Positions 43,567 to 51,403 of a stretch of 64,000 nucleotides of DNA are shown piece after piece. The stretch's first letter is position 1. Each line of letters starts with the position of its first letter. The stretch is from positions 62,001 to 126,000 of the forward strand of contig CAWHVQ010000015.1 in assembly GCA_963832895.1 (NCBI GenBank). The letters run 5' to 3'. A program made the translations under genes and the position numbers. The notes under the pieces are model-generated. The model was given only the letters and a program-made list of their open reading frames with translations. It was not told where the DNA came from and searched no databases. The DNA is from JAMXLO01 sp963832895. Lineage in GTDB: Bacteria; Pseudomonadota; Alphaproteobacteria; Acetobacterales; Acetobacteraceae.

Positions 43567-44706
43567 GTGGACGGTGTGGCGGTGGCGGAGCCAGACGAGG
43601 ACCTAACTGAACGAACGATCAGCTTCCGCAGCGATATTACGCCGCGGCCGCAGGCCGAGACGGCGGCGCACCTGTTGCTGATCCTGGCGGACAACGCGCC
43701 ACCCCGGCATGTCACGTTAGGGCTGTTGCCATTGACCGTCGGTCGCACCGTTCCGGCCGAGGTGCTTCTGGAAGGCAGCTCGGTGTCGCGCCGACATTGC
43801 CGGCTGGAACGTCAGGACGACAGTGTCATGCTGACCGATCTGGGCTCCACCAACGGCACATTCGTCAATGGCGAACGTGTCAGCGACCCCGTGATGCTGG
43901 AGGATGGTGCACGGATCACAGTCGGCGCGCATGCGCTAAGCTACCATCGGCGCAGCCAGCAGGAACTGGCGGGCTGGGAGGCGCTGGATCGCGAACTCGG
44001 CGAGGCCAGCGACTACGTGCTCTCTGTACTTCCGCCTCCCATCATCGCGGGGCCGGTGCAGGCGGAATGGTTCTATCAGCCCTGCACGCGACTCGGCGGC
44101 GACGCGTTCGGTTACCAGATGTTGGATTCCCGTTGCTTCGCCGCATTCATGCTGGACGTTGCGGGACACGGCGCAGGAGCCGCGCTGTTCTCCGTGACAG
44201 TGGCCAATGTGCTCCGTCAACGCATGCTGCCGGAGGTGGATTTCCGCAATCCCGCCGCGGTGATTCGCGGGCTCAATCGCATGTTCCCCATGGAACAGCA
44301 CAACAATCTTTTTTTTACGATGTGGTACGGCGTCTACGACATCGCGGATCGCATGGTGAGTTTCGCGACGGCGGGTCACCATCCGGCCTATCTGCTGGCG
44401 CCTGACGCGTCGCAGCCGTTGCCATTGGGCACGCGGAATCCATCGATCGGCATCAGCGCGGATCGCGACGTCGCCGCTTCGCGTGCCCCGGTGACGCCTG
44501 GCAGTTCACTGTTCCTGTTCAGCGACGGTGTGTTCGAGATCACCGATCATGCGGGGCGGGAGTGGGATATCTCGCAGATACTGTCGCTGCTGCCGGTCAT
44601 GGCCGGGCCGGGCGGCCCACGCCACCTGTACGACAAAGTACGCATGACGGCGCGACCGGGCCCGCTGGAGGACGATTTCTCCGCGCTGGCAATCCGCTTC
44701 ATCTGA
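43567..44706 (+). CDS. FHA domain and SpoIIE/PP2C-type serine phosphatase fusion
   Basis: 379 residues from GTG 43567. FHA domain at about 50-125 (LPLTVGRTVPAEVLLEG, SSVSRRHC, LTDLGSTNGTFVNGERV), which binds phosphothreonine. Then a PP2C-like SpoIIE phosphatase: CTRLGGDAFGYQML, FMLDVAGHGAGAALFSVTVA (metal Asp in DVAGHG), MVSFATAGHHPAYLL and LFLFSDGVFEITD. The pairing suggests a phosphatase recruited to phosphothreonine partners of Ser/Thr kinase signalling. No kinase or anti-sigma partner is adjacent, so the target is unknown. Confidence 0.88.
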   Translation: MDGVAVAEPDEDLTERTISFRSDITPRPQAETAAHLLLILADNAPPRHVTLGLLPLTVGRTVPAEVLLEGSSVSRRHCRLERQDDSVMLTDLGSTNGTFVNGERVSDPVMLEDGARITVGAHALSYHRRSQQELAGWEALDRELGEASDYVLSVLPPPIIAGPVQAEWFYQPCTRLGGDAFGYQMLDSRCFAAFMLDVAGHGAGAALFSVTVANVLRQRMLPEVDFRNPAAVIRGLNRMFPMEQHNNLFFTMWYGVYDIADRMVSFATAGHHPAYLLAPDASQPLPLGTRNPSIGISADRDVAASRAPVTPGSSLFLFSDGVFEITDHAGREWDISQILSLLPVMAGPGGPRHLYDKVRMTARPGPLEDDFSALAIRFI

Positions 44707-44734
44707 GGACATCGACCCATCTGAGGGCAACGAC

Positions 44735-45712
44735 ATGGCCGATCTGCCGCTTCGACTGACATGCGCTGACTATGCGCGCGTGATGCCGCTCGCGGTCGGT
44801 GACGTGAAGCCGGACGGCATTGATCTGACAATGATGTTGGGGCGCGAAGGTTCATGGCCGGCGCGTGCGGAGATGCTGCGTCGTGCCGCGAGCGATCCGA
44901 CCGTGCATGGCGGCGAGTCATCAATGGCCGGACATCTGCGCCGGATCGACCAGGGCGACCGCAGCCTGGTCGCGTTGCCGGTGTTCCCGCTGCGCAGTTT
45001 CACCGGGCGCGATCTGTATGTGCGTAAAGCCGGGCCGATAAAGACGCCGGCGGATCTGCGTGGCGGTCGCGTCGGGATGTACGACTGGGTGGCGAGCGGC
45101 TCGATTTGGTACCGGCATTTCCTGCGCTTTATCGGGGTACCACCCGACGACCTGCAATGGACCATCGGCCCGGTCGACGAACCGAACATCACCAGTCACG
45201 TCTATACGCTGCCTGACGGTGTGCGTGCCGCTCCGGGGGGCCGGGCGCTGTCCAAAATGCTGGTCGCCTCCGAGTTGGACGCGATCTACAGCCCGCCGCG
45301 GCCTCGGCGCTACCATCCGGTGGACGGACCGATCGCGCGTCTGTTTCCCGACATCCGTACGATCGAGCGGCAGTATTTCCGTGCCACGCGCATGTTCCCG
45401 CCACAGCATCTCATCGTTCTGCGACGCGAGACGTGGCAGCAGAACAAGTGGATCGCGCGCGCCCTGACCGACGCATTCGCCCGCTGCACGGAGAGATTCG
45501 CCAAGGCGCAGAGGTCGTTCCCGTATGTGTCGCCCTGGCTTGACGCGGAGCTCGAGGAGAGCGAGGCCCTGATGGGTGCCGACTTCCATGCCGATGGCCT
45601 CGAACGAAACCGGGCGACAATCGAGGTGTTCGCGGAACAGGCGTATCTCGCCGGCATCGTGGCAAGGCGCATCAGTCCGGACGAGTACTTCGCGGAATTC
45701 CTGGAAAGTTAG
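44735..45712 (+). CDS. ABC-type substrate-binding-fold protein (4,5-dihydroxyphthalate decarboxylase-like)
   Basis: 325 residues without a visible signal peptide. Periplasmic-binding-like fold: VMPLAVGDVKPDGIDLTMML, AGHLRRIDQGDRSLVALPVF, GRDLYVRKAGPIKTPADLRG, GRVGMYDWVASGSIWYRHFL and SPPRPRRYHPVDGPIARLFP. The pattern is that of proteins annotated as 4,5-dihydroxyphthalate decarboxylase, a group related to taurine/NMT1-type binding proteins. The decarboxylase name is weak for distant members; no other phthalate genes are nearby. Stands alone. Confidence 0.75.
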   Translation: MADLPLRLTCADYARVMPLAVGDVKPDGIDLTMMLGREGSWPARAEMLRRAASDPTVHGGESSMAGHLRRIDQGDRSLVALPVFPLRSFTGRDLYVRKAGPIKTPADLRGGRVGMYDWVASGSIWYRHFLRFIGVPPDDLQWTIGPVDEPNITSHVYTLPDGVRAAPGGRALSKMLVASELDAIYSPPRPRRYHPVDGPIARLFPDIRTIERQYFRATRMFPPQHLIVLRRETWQQNKWIARALTDAFARCTERFAKAQRSFPYVSPWLDAELEESEALMGADFHADGLERNRATIEVFAEQAYLAGIVARRISPDEYFAEFLES

Positions 45713-45940
45713 CGCGGTCAAGCCAGGAACAATCCGGTCAGCTCGATGCCGGGTGGGTCGAGCCCGATAAAGCCCTCGCGAATGGACGAACTCATAGGGT
45801 AAAATGCCATGGCCATGCGAGCCATGGGGGCAAACCTCGCCAGCGGCACCGCGGGCCAGAATAGCGAAGATTGCGCGAAAGGACTTTCGCAGGTGCGGCA
45901 TAAGCCCCATGCTAGCCCCAATCTGAATACCGAGGCATGC

Positions 45941-46543
45941 ATGGCCGAGACCGTCCACGCCACTCCGGAAACCAAGACGGGTGACACGTCACCGGTCGTG
46001 GTGGTGAAGAAATATGCCAATCGGCGCCTCTACAACACGGAGACCTCCAGCTACATCACGCTGGACAACCTGGCGGACATGGTACGCCAGGGGCGCGACT
46101 TCGTGGTGTACGACGCCAAGACGGGCGAGGACATCACCCGCAGTGTCCTGACCCAGATCATCGTGGAGGAGGAGGGCAAGGGGCGAGCCCTTTTGCCGAC
46201 CGCGTTCCTGCGCCAGCTCATCGGCTTCTATGGCGACCAGATGCAGAGCCTCGTGCCGCGGTTCCTCGAGCAGGCGATGGGGGCGTTCGCACAGCAGCAG
46301 GAACAGATGAGGGCGGCGATGCAGAAGACCATGGGGTCGATCGGCACGATGTTCCCATTCGGCAACATGGAGGAAGTGGGGCGCCAGAACATGGCGATGA
46401 TGGAGCGGGCGCTCAGCCTCTTCACGCCGTTCTATCGAGGCCCCGAAACGGGAGACACCAGCCAGGCACAGGAAATCGCAACATTGCGCGCCGAGGTGGA
46501 GAGCCTGCGCCAGCAACTCGAGGACGCGAAGACCAAGCCCTGA
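45941..46543 (+). CDS. phaR: polyhydroxyalkanoate synthesis repressor PhaR
   Basis: 200 residues from ATG 45941; the frame upstream to 45809 lacks family likeness. The DNA-binding N-terminal domain VVKKYANRRLYNTETSSYIT is the PhaR signature, followed by DLADMVRQGRDF-like and AKTGEDITRSVLTQIIVEEE, then a second PHB-accumulation domain (FLRQLIGFYGDQMQSLVPRF) and a C-terminal coiled coil (IATLRAEVESLRQQLEDAK). It binds PHB granules and represses phasin genes. No phaC or phasin gene is in this window. Confidence 0.94.
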   Translation: MAETVHATPETKTGDTSPVVVVKKYANRRLYNTETSSYITLDNLADMVRQGRDFVVYDAKTGEDITRSVLTQIIVEEEGKGRALLPTAFLRQLIGFYGDQMQSLVPRFLEQAMGAFAQQQEQMRAAMQKTMGSIGTMFPFGNMEEVGRQNMAMMERALSLFTPFYRGPETGDTSQAQEIATLRAEVESLRQQLEDAKTKP

Positions 46544-46552
46544 TCCTCTCTT

Positions 46553-47182
46553 CTACGTTGCCGCCCGGCGGGCCTCGGCGATGAAGGCGCGAATGAGCGC
46601 CGGATCCTTGACGCCGCGCCGGCTTTCCACACCTGAAGACACATCCACCGCCTGGGCGCTCGTGCTTCGGATTGCCTCACCGACATTGTCGACGGTCAGT
46701 CCGCCGGCGAGAATCCAAGGCGCCGGCGCAGCCCAGCCGCGTAGCAGAGACCAATCGAACCGGAGGGCGTTGCCGCCCGGACGTGTGGCGTCGCGTGGCG
46801 GTTTGGCTTCCATCAGCAGCTGGTCGGCACCGCCGGCTTCAATGGGTAGATCGGCGGCGGAACCAATGCCCACTGCGCGCCAGAGCGGCAGACCGAAGCG
46901 GGCACGCAACGCCGGCAGGTCCAGCTTGCCGTAGAGCTGCAGGACATCCAGTCGCACTGTATCCAGCACACGGGCAATCGCCTCGGGAGTGGGGTCCACG
47001 AACAACCCAACGCGCGGTGGGCCGCCGTGAGAACGGGCCGACAGCACCGCAGCCTGTGCCGGGGTAACGTAGCGGGGCGAGAGCGGAAAGAACGCGAAGC
47101 CCACCCAGTCGGCGCCGGCGGCGATCGTGGCGTCGAATGCCATCGGATCATTGATGCCACAGATTTTCACTCGCACGGTCAT
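46553..47182 (-). CDS. trpF: phosphoribosylanthranilate isomerase
   Basis: 209 residues from ATG 47182. TIM-barrel isomerase: VKICGINDPMAFDATIAAGA with the catalytic Cys in KICGI, WVGFAFFPLSPRYVTPAQA, VGLFVDPTPEAIARVLD, LQLYGKLDLPALRARFG and phosphate loop ILAGGLTVDNVGEAI with catalytic Asp in VDVSSGVESRRGVKD. Third step of tryptophan synthesis. The ATG overlaps the lapA stop by four bases. Confidence 0.95.
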   Translation of the reverse strand: MTVRVKICGINDPMAFDATIAAGADWVGFAFFPLSPRYVTPAQAAVLSARSHGGPPRVGLFVDPTPEAIARVLDTVRLDVLQLYGKLDLPALRARFGLPLWRAVGIGSAADLPIEAGGADQLLMEAKPPRDATRPGGNALRFDWSLLRGWAAPAPWILAGGLTVDNVGEAIRSTSAQAVDVSSGVESRRGVKDPALIRAFIAEARRAAT

Positions 47183-47469
47183 GGCGGCGGCGCCTGGGGA
47201 AGCCGCGCCTTCAGGTCCTGCACCTGTGCTTCCAGCAGCCGGACCGTCTGCTCCGCGTGGCGTGCGCGACGGCGCTGGCCCAGCTCCGACAGCCAGACGA
47301 TCGCGCCCCCGGCGAGGAAGGCGATTGCCATGCCCCCGAGTACCGTCAGCGACAGTGGCAGTTCCAGGGTGTAGTCGCTGGGCCAAAGCCCCAGGCGGAC
47401 CGGCACTGTATTCGAAAGTGCGAACAGCACCAGCAACAACAGCAGCGGCAGTGCGATCAGCAGCCGCAT
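47179..47469 (-). CDS. lapA: LapA-domain (DUF1049) membrane protein
   Basis: 96 residues. Two membrane helices (LLIALPLLLLLVLFALSNTV and SLTVLGGMAIAFLAGGAIVW) separated by a short periplasmic loop with VPVRLGLWPSDYTLELPL, then a cytoplasmic coiled coil (RRRARHAEQTVRLLEAQVQD). This is the LapA topology; in E. coli LapA works with LapB in lipopolysaccharide assembly and LpxC control. No lapB is adjacent. It sits between ihfB and trpF, a conserved alphaproteobacterial spot. Confidence 0.85.
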   Translation of the reverse strand: MRLLIALPLLLLLVLFALSNTVPVRLGLWPSDYTLELPLSLTVLGGMAIAFLAGGAIVWLSELGQRRRARHAEQTVRLLEAQVQDLKARLPQAPPP

Positions 47470-47486
47470 GACCCACCAATCCTATT

Positions 47487-47524
47487 CTCTCCCTCCCCTT
47501 GCGGGAGCGGCGCAGGGGGAGTGG
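47487..47524 (+). repeat. dispersed GC-rich stem-loop repeat, copy 5
   Basis: CTCTCCCTCCCCTTGCGGGA then GCGGCGCAGGGGGAGTGG. Located between ihfB (stop 47531) and lapA (start 47469), two genes in the same direction. Confidence 0.75.
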
Positions 47525-47530
47525 AAGAGG

Positions 47531-47845
47531 TTATCCCGTACTTACCGCGCGTTGCGACCCTGTTCTGCCTCGATTGACCCGGTCGCGCAGCTCCTTCCCG
47601 GCCTTGAAGAACGGCACGGCCTTCTCGTCCACCGGCACCGCCTCGCCGGTGCGCGGGTTGCGCCCAGTGCGCGCATTGCGCCGCTTCACCGTGAAGGCGC
47701 CAAAGCCGCGCAACTCGACCCGCTCGCCGCGAGCCAGCGCGATGGTAATCTGATCGAAAATCGTCGCCACGATGAGCTCGACGTCGGCGCCCCGCAGATG
47801 CGGGTTGTTGTCGGCAAGTTCCGCGATGAGTTCCGATTTTGTCAT
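47531..47845 (-). CDS. ihfB: integration host factor subunit beta
   Basis: 104 residues. HU/IHF fold: MTKSELIAELADNNPHLRGA, FDQITIALARGERVELRGFG, and the DNA-bending arm FTVKRRNARTGRNPRTGEAV with its Pro-containing tip, ending VPFFKAGKELRDRVN. It forms IHF with IhfA and bends DNA. The position downstream of sppA and rpsA is the usual one. Confidence 0.95.
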   Translation of the reverse strand: MTKSELIAELADNNPHLRGADVELIVATIFDQITIALARGERVELRGFGAFTVKRRNARTGRNPRTGEAVPVDEKAVPFFKAGKELRDRVNRGRTGSQRAVSTG

Positions 47846-47868
47846 GACCCCGACAGGCGAGTGGCAGT

Positions 47869-48792
47869 TCAGCCCCCGAAACGTTGCCAGAGCAATCGCG
47901 TGCCGTCAAGCATAACTCCTTGGGAGAAAAGGCTTTTCCATAGCGCATCGAACATCCAGCCCAGGCTCGAGGAGAACGCTCGGCTGGCTAGGCTGCTGGT
48001 TGAGACATCCTCCACCGGTAGATCTGCCGAGATATTCTTTTGCTTTGCCAGCCACAACCGCGCGTCCTGCTCGCCGCCGATCGCATCGATCAGGCCGAGT
48101 TTCAGGGCCTGCCGCCCGGTATACGCCCGCCCATCCGCCAACTCGCGCACCCGCGCATCATCCATGTGCCGCCCGCTCGCGACCATGCCCACGAACTGGT
48201 CGTACATGTCCATCACCAGACCCTGAAGCACGTCCCTGCCCTGCGGCGACAGTGGCTTGGTGAAGCTGGGCTGATCCTTGAATGGCCCTGAGGTAATCGC
48301 CTCAGCGTTCACGCCGATCGATTTCAGCAGACCGGACACCTCGCCGGTCTCCAGCAGCACGCCGATCGAACCGGTCAGCGTGGCCTCACGCGCGAAGATC
48401 CGCGCAGCCGGCACTGCGATCATGTAGCCGGCCGACGCCGCGGTGCCGCCCATCACTGCGACGACCGGCTTCTTTTCGGCAACGTGGGCAATCGCGTCGT
48501 GCAGTCCCTCACCGCCCGCCACGCTGCCGCCCGGGCTGTCGATCGCCACGATCAGCGCCTTCACGTTGGCATTGTCGGCCAGCTTGGTGACCGCTTCGTC
48601 GAGCTTGCGGTCGTCGCTGATGACCCCGCTGACGGTGAGGCGAGCGACTCTGGAACGGCCGAAACCGATGTGCTCGCCGCGCAGCGCCACCAGCACAGCG
48701 GCCAGCACCGCAAGCACCGCAAAACTGCGCCAGAAGAGCAGCCGGCGCTTCAGCCGCCGCCGGTCAAGCAGCAGGTCCGTCTCAAGACTCAT
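47869..48792 (-). CDS. sppA: signal peptide peptidase SppA, 36-kDa type
   Basis: 307 residues. N-terminal anchor helix (LLFWRSFAVLAVLAAVLVAL) after a basic start, then the S49 peptidase domain: VSGVISDDRKLDEAVTKLA, VAIDSPGGSVAGGEGLHDAI, nucleophile Ser in GGTAASAGYMIAVPAARIFA, GSIGVLLETGEVSGLL, and the catalytic Lys in ITSGPFKDQPSFTKPLSP. It digests cleaved signal peptides in the inner membrane. It lies 29 bases after rpsA and 23 bases before ihfB. Confidence 0.94.
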   Translation of the reverse strand: MSLETDLLLDRRRLKRRLLFWRSFAVLAVLAAVLVALRGEHIGFGRSRVARLTVSGVISDDRKLDEAVTKLADNANVKALIVAIDSPGGSVAGGEGLHDAIAHVAEKKPVVAVMGGTAASAGYMIAVPAARIFAREATLTGSIGVLLETGEVSGLLKSIGVNAEAITSGPFKDQPSFTKPLSPQGRDVLQGLVMDMYDQFVGMVASGRHMDDARVRELADGRAYTGRQALKLGLIDAIGGEQDARLWLAKQKNISADLPVEDVSTSSLASRAFSSSLGWMFDALWKSLFSQGVMLDGTRLLWQRFGG

Positions 48793-48821
48793 CGGCGGTG
48801 ATAAGTGACCCCCGACCGGCT

Positions 48822-50576
48822 TCAGTCGCTCTCTGTCTGCGCCTGCTGGTTGCGACGGCGGATGGCCGCACCGAGGATGTCACCGAGTGATGCGCCGGAA
48901 TCGGACGAGCCGAACTCGGCCATCGCCTGTTTCTCCTCCTCGACCTCCTTGCCCTTGATGGTGAGGCTGAGCTTGCGGGCGGCGCGGTCCACCGCGACGA
49001 TCTTGGCGTCCACCTTCTCGCCCACGGCAAATCGGTCGGGGCGCTGGTCGGACTTGTCGCGGGCGAGCTCGGCGCGGCGGATGAAGCCGGTCAGTACGTC
49101 GCCGACCTTCACCTCGATGCCGTTCGTCTGGATCCCCGTCACCACGCAGGTGACAATTTCGCCCTTGTGCACAGATTCCAGCACCGAGGCGGCCGGATCG
49201 TCTCTGAGCTGCTTGATGCCCAGACTGATCCGCTCCTTCTCGACGTCGACGTCGAGCACCTTGGCCTTCACCATCTGACCCTTCTCGTACTTGGTCATGG
49301 CGAGTTCGCCCGGCTCGTCCCAGGACAGGTCGGACATGTGGATCATGCCGTCGATGTCGGCGGACAGGCCGATGAACAGGCCGAACTCGGTGATGTTGCG
49401 GATTTCGCCTTCCACCTCGCCACCGATCGGGTGCTCGTCGACGAACTGCTCCCACGGGTTGCGCTGCACCTGCTTCAGGCCAAGCGAAATGCGGCGCTTG
49501 GACGCGTCCACGTCCAGCACCATCACGTCCACCTCCTGGCTCGTGGCGACGATCTTGCCAGGATGCACATTCTTCTTGGTCCAGGACATCTCGGAGACGT
49601 GAACCAGGCCTTCGACGCCCGGCTCAAGTTCGACGAAGGCGCCATAGTCGGTGATGTTGGTGACGCGGCCGGTATACTTGGCACCGACCGGATACTTGGC
49701 GGCGACGCCATCCCACGGATCCGCCTCGAGCTGTTTCATGCCGAGGCTGATACGCTGGGTCTCCGGGTTGAACCGGATAACCTGCACCTTGACCTGCTGG
49801 CCGATCTGCAGCGCCTCGGACGGATGGTTGATGCGCCGCCAGGCGATGTCCGTGACGTGCAGCAGGCCATCGACTCCGCCGAGGTCCACGAATGCCCCGT
49901 AGTCGGTGATGTTCTTCACCACGCCATCCAGAATCTGGCCTTCCTTGAGGCCCTGGATCAGCTCGGAGCGCTGCTCGGCGCGTGTCTCCTCGAGCACGGC
50001 GCGGCGCGACACCACGATGTTGCCGCGTGCGCGGTCCATCTTGAGAATCTGGAAAGGCTGCGGAGTGCCCATCAGCGGGCCCACGTCGCGCACCGGGCGG
50101 ATATCCACCTGCGACCCGGGCAGGAACGCAACCGCGCCGCCGAGATCGACGGTAAAGCCGCCCTTCACCCGGCCATAGATGGTGCCGTTGACGCGCTGCT
50201 GGGTCTCGAATGCCTTTTCCAGGTTGGTCCAGGCCTCCTCGCGCCGCGCCTTTTCGCGCGACAGGATGATGGCGCCGTCCCTGTCCTCATAACGCTCGAC
50301 ATAGAGCTCGATAACATCGCCAGGCTTTACATCGGGTTTGGTGCCTGGCGGGCCGAACTCCTTCAGCGCGATACGGCCCTCCGACTTCAGACCGACATCG
50401 ACGATGGCGTACTCGTCGGTGAGGCGGAGGACGCGGCCGGTGACGACAGAGCCGTCGAAGCCGGTATCCTGGCCGAGGGTTTCATCGAGGAGTGAGGCGA
50501 AGTCCTCGCCTCGGAAATGGTCCTGCATGGGGGCAGGCGGGGGTGCGGTGCGGGCGACGGTGGCGGATAGAGCCAT
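48822..50576 (-). CDS. rpsA: 30S ribosomal protein S1
   Basis: 584 residues with six S1 (OB-fold) repeats, e.g. GSVVTGRVLRLTDEYAIVDV, GTIYGRVKGGFTVDLGGAVA, GVVKNITDYGAFVDLGGVDG, GRVTNITDYGAFVELEPGVE, GEIRNITEFGLFIGLSADID, and CVVTGIQTNGIEVKVGDVLT. Full length. It binds mRNA leaders and helps initiation on weak Shine-Dalgarno sites; fittingly, its own start has only GGAA some 13 bases upstream. A 176-base leader with three hairpins separates it from cmk. A 442-codon open frame on the other strand is a shadow. Confidence 0.96.
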   Translation of the reverse strand: MALSATVARTAPPPAPMQDHFRGEDFASLLDETLGQDTGFDGSVVTGRVLRLTDEYAIVDVGLKSEGRIALKEFGPPGTKPDVKPGDVIELYVERYEDRDGAIILSREKARREEAWTNLEKAFETQQRVNGTIYGRVKGGFTVDLGGAVAFLPGSQVDIRPVRDVGPLMGTPQPFQILKMDRARGNIVVSRRAVLEETRAEQRSELIQGLKEGQILDGVVKNITDYGAFVDLGGVDGLLHVTDIAWRRINHPSEALQIGQQVKVQVIRFNPETQRISLGMKQLEADPWDGVAAKYPVGAKYTGRVTNITDYGAFVELEPGVEGLVHVSEMSWTKKNVHPGKIVATSQEVDVMVLDVDASKRRISLGLKQVQRNPWEQFVDEHPIGGEVEGEIRNITEFGLFIGLSADIDGMIHMSDLSWDEPGELAMTKYEKGQMVKAKVLDVDVEKERISLGIKQLRDDPAASVLESVHKGEIVTCVVTGIQTNGIEVKVGDVLTGFIRRAELARDKSDQRPDRFAVGEKVDAKIVAVDRAARKLSLTIKGKEVEEEKQAMAEFGSSDSGASLGDILGAAIRRRNQQAQTESD

Positions 50577-50603
50577 GTGCTGGTTGTGTTCCGTTACGGA
50601 GAG

Positions 50604-50719
50604 ACCGGGCGGACCCGGTTTGGCCGTTGGTGTGCGCGTTCCACTGTGGAAACACGTCTTGCCCGCGGAGAGCTACCGCGGGCCAGGTTGGGAGTTGCCG
50701 AAGTCCTCGTGAAGCGAGG
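50604..50719 (-). promoter_or_regulatory. structured rpsA leader: three hairpins
   Basis: Three inverted repeats lie in the cmk-rpsA gap. On the given strand: ACCGGG/CCCGGT at 50604-50619 (4-base loop), GCCCGCGG/CCGCGGGC at 50661-50683 (7-base loop), and CCTCG/CGAGG at 50705-50719 (5-base loop). The first ends 28 bases before the rpsA ATG. S1 is known to control its own synthesis in other bacteria through leader structure and a weak ribosome site, so this may be the autoregulatory leader. The hairpins are seen; the role is inferred. Confidence 0.55.
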
Positions 50720-50752
50720 TCCACCCGAGACATACGCCCGGAGCGAGCGAAG

Positions 50753-51403
50753 TCAAGCTTGGCGACCGTTTTTGCGGCCCGTCTTTGCCAACCTTTGCCT
50801 TACCTCCGCGATTGCCAGCTCGAAGGCGCCTTCCGCGTCCAGAGCCGTCGTATCGAGCAAGGCCGCGTCGGCCGCCTGAAGCATGTTCGGCGCGTCGCGC
50901 GTGTCGCGAGCCAGCATCTCCGCCTCAACGGTGGCCGGATCGGCCTCGATACCCCTTGCCCGCAGCTCCAGCCATCGTCGATGCGCGCGCTCGGACAGCG
51001 ACGCGGTGACGTAGAGCTTCACCGGAGCATCCGGGAAAATCACCGTGCCGATATCGCGGCCATCCAGCACTGCGCCACGACCAGTGGCGAAGTTGCGCTG
51101 GAAGTCCAGCAACGCCGCACGCACGGCCGGAATCGCCGCCACCGCAGCCGCTGCCGCGTCCGGCGCAGGTCCGCGCAGGTCGCCACGCTCCAGGTCCGCA
51201 GCCCGCAGCCCACGCGCCGCCGCCTCGGCCGCCTCCGGATCGGCGGGATCGCCGCCATCATCCAGCACCAGTCGGCCCACGGCGCGGTATAGCAAACCGG
51301 TATCGAGATAGGGCAAACCGAGTGCCGCGGCGAGCCGTCGTGCCAGCGTGCCCTTGCCGGCCGCGGCGGGACCGTCGATGGCAATGACCGCCCCGCGGGT
51401 CAC
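50753..51403 (-). CDS. cmk: cytidylate kinase
   Basis: 216 residues. P-loop IDGPAAAGKGTLARRLA, YLDTGLLYRAVG, the CMP-binding insert, DGRDIGTVIFPDAPVKLYVT, ERAHRRWLELRARG lid, DTRDAPNMLQAADAALLDTT. It phosphorylates CMP and dCMP. ATG 51403 overlaps the aroA stop (ATGA), and rpsA follows: the conserved aroA-cmk-rpsA order. Confidence 0.95.
   Translation of the reverse strand: MTRGAVIAIDGPAAAGKGTLARRLAAALGLPYLDTGLLYRAVGRLVLDDGGDPADPEAAEAAARGLRAADLERGDLRGPAPDAAAAAVAAIPAVRAALLDFQRNFATGRGAVLDGRDIGTVIFPDAPVKLYVTASLSERAHRRWLELRARGIEADPATVEAEMLARDTRDAPNMLQAADAALLDTTALDAEGAFELAIAEVRQRLAKTGRKNGRQA

Noticed and set aside
44735..45712. Confident assignment as 4,5-dihydroxyphthalate decarboxylase
   Set aside because: Only fold-level likeness is visible, and no phthalate pathway genes are nearby, so a general substrate-binding-fold call was used.
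49167..50495. 442-codon open frame antisense to rpsA
   Set aside because: The S1 repeats on the other strand are unambiguous; this frame is a codon-bias shadow rich in His, Leu and Asp.
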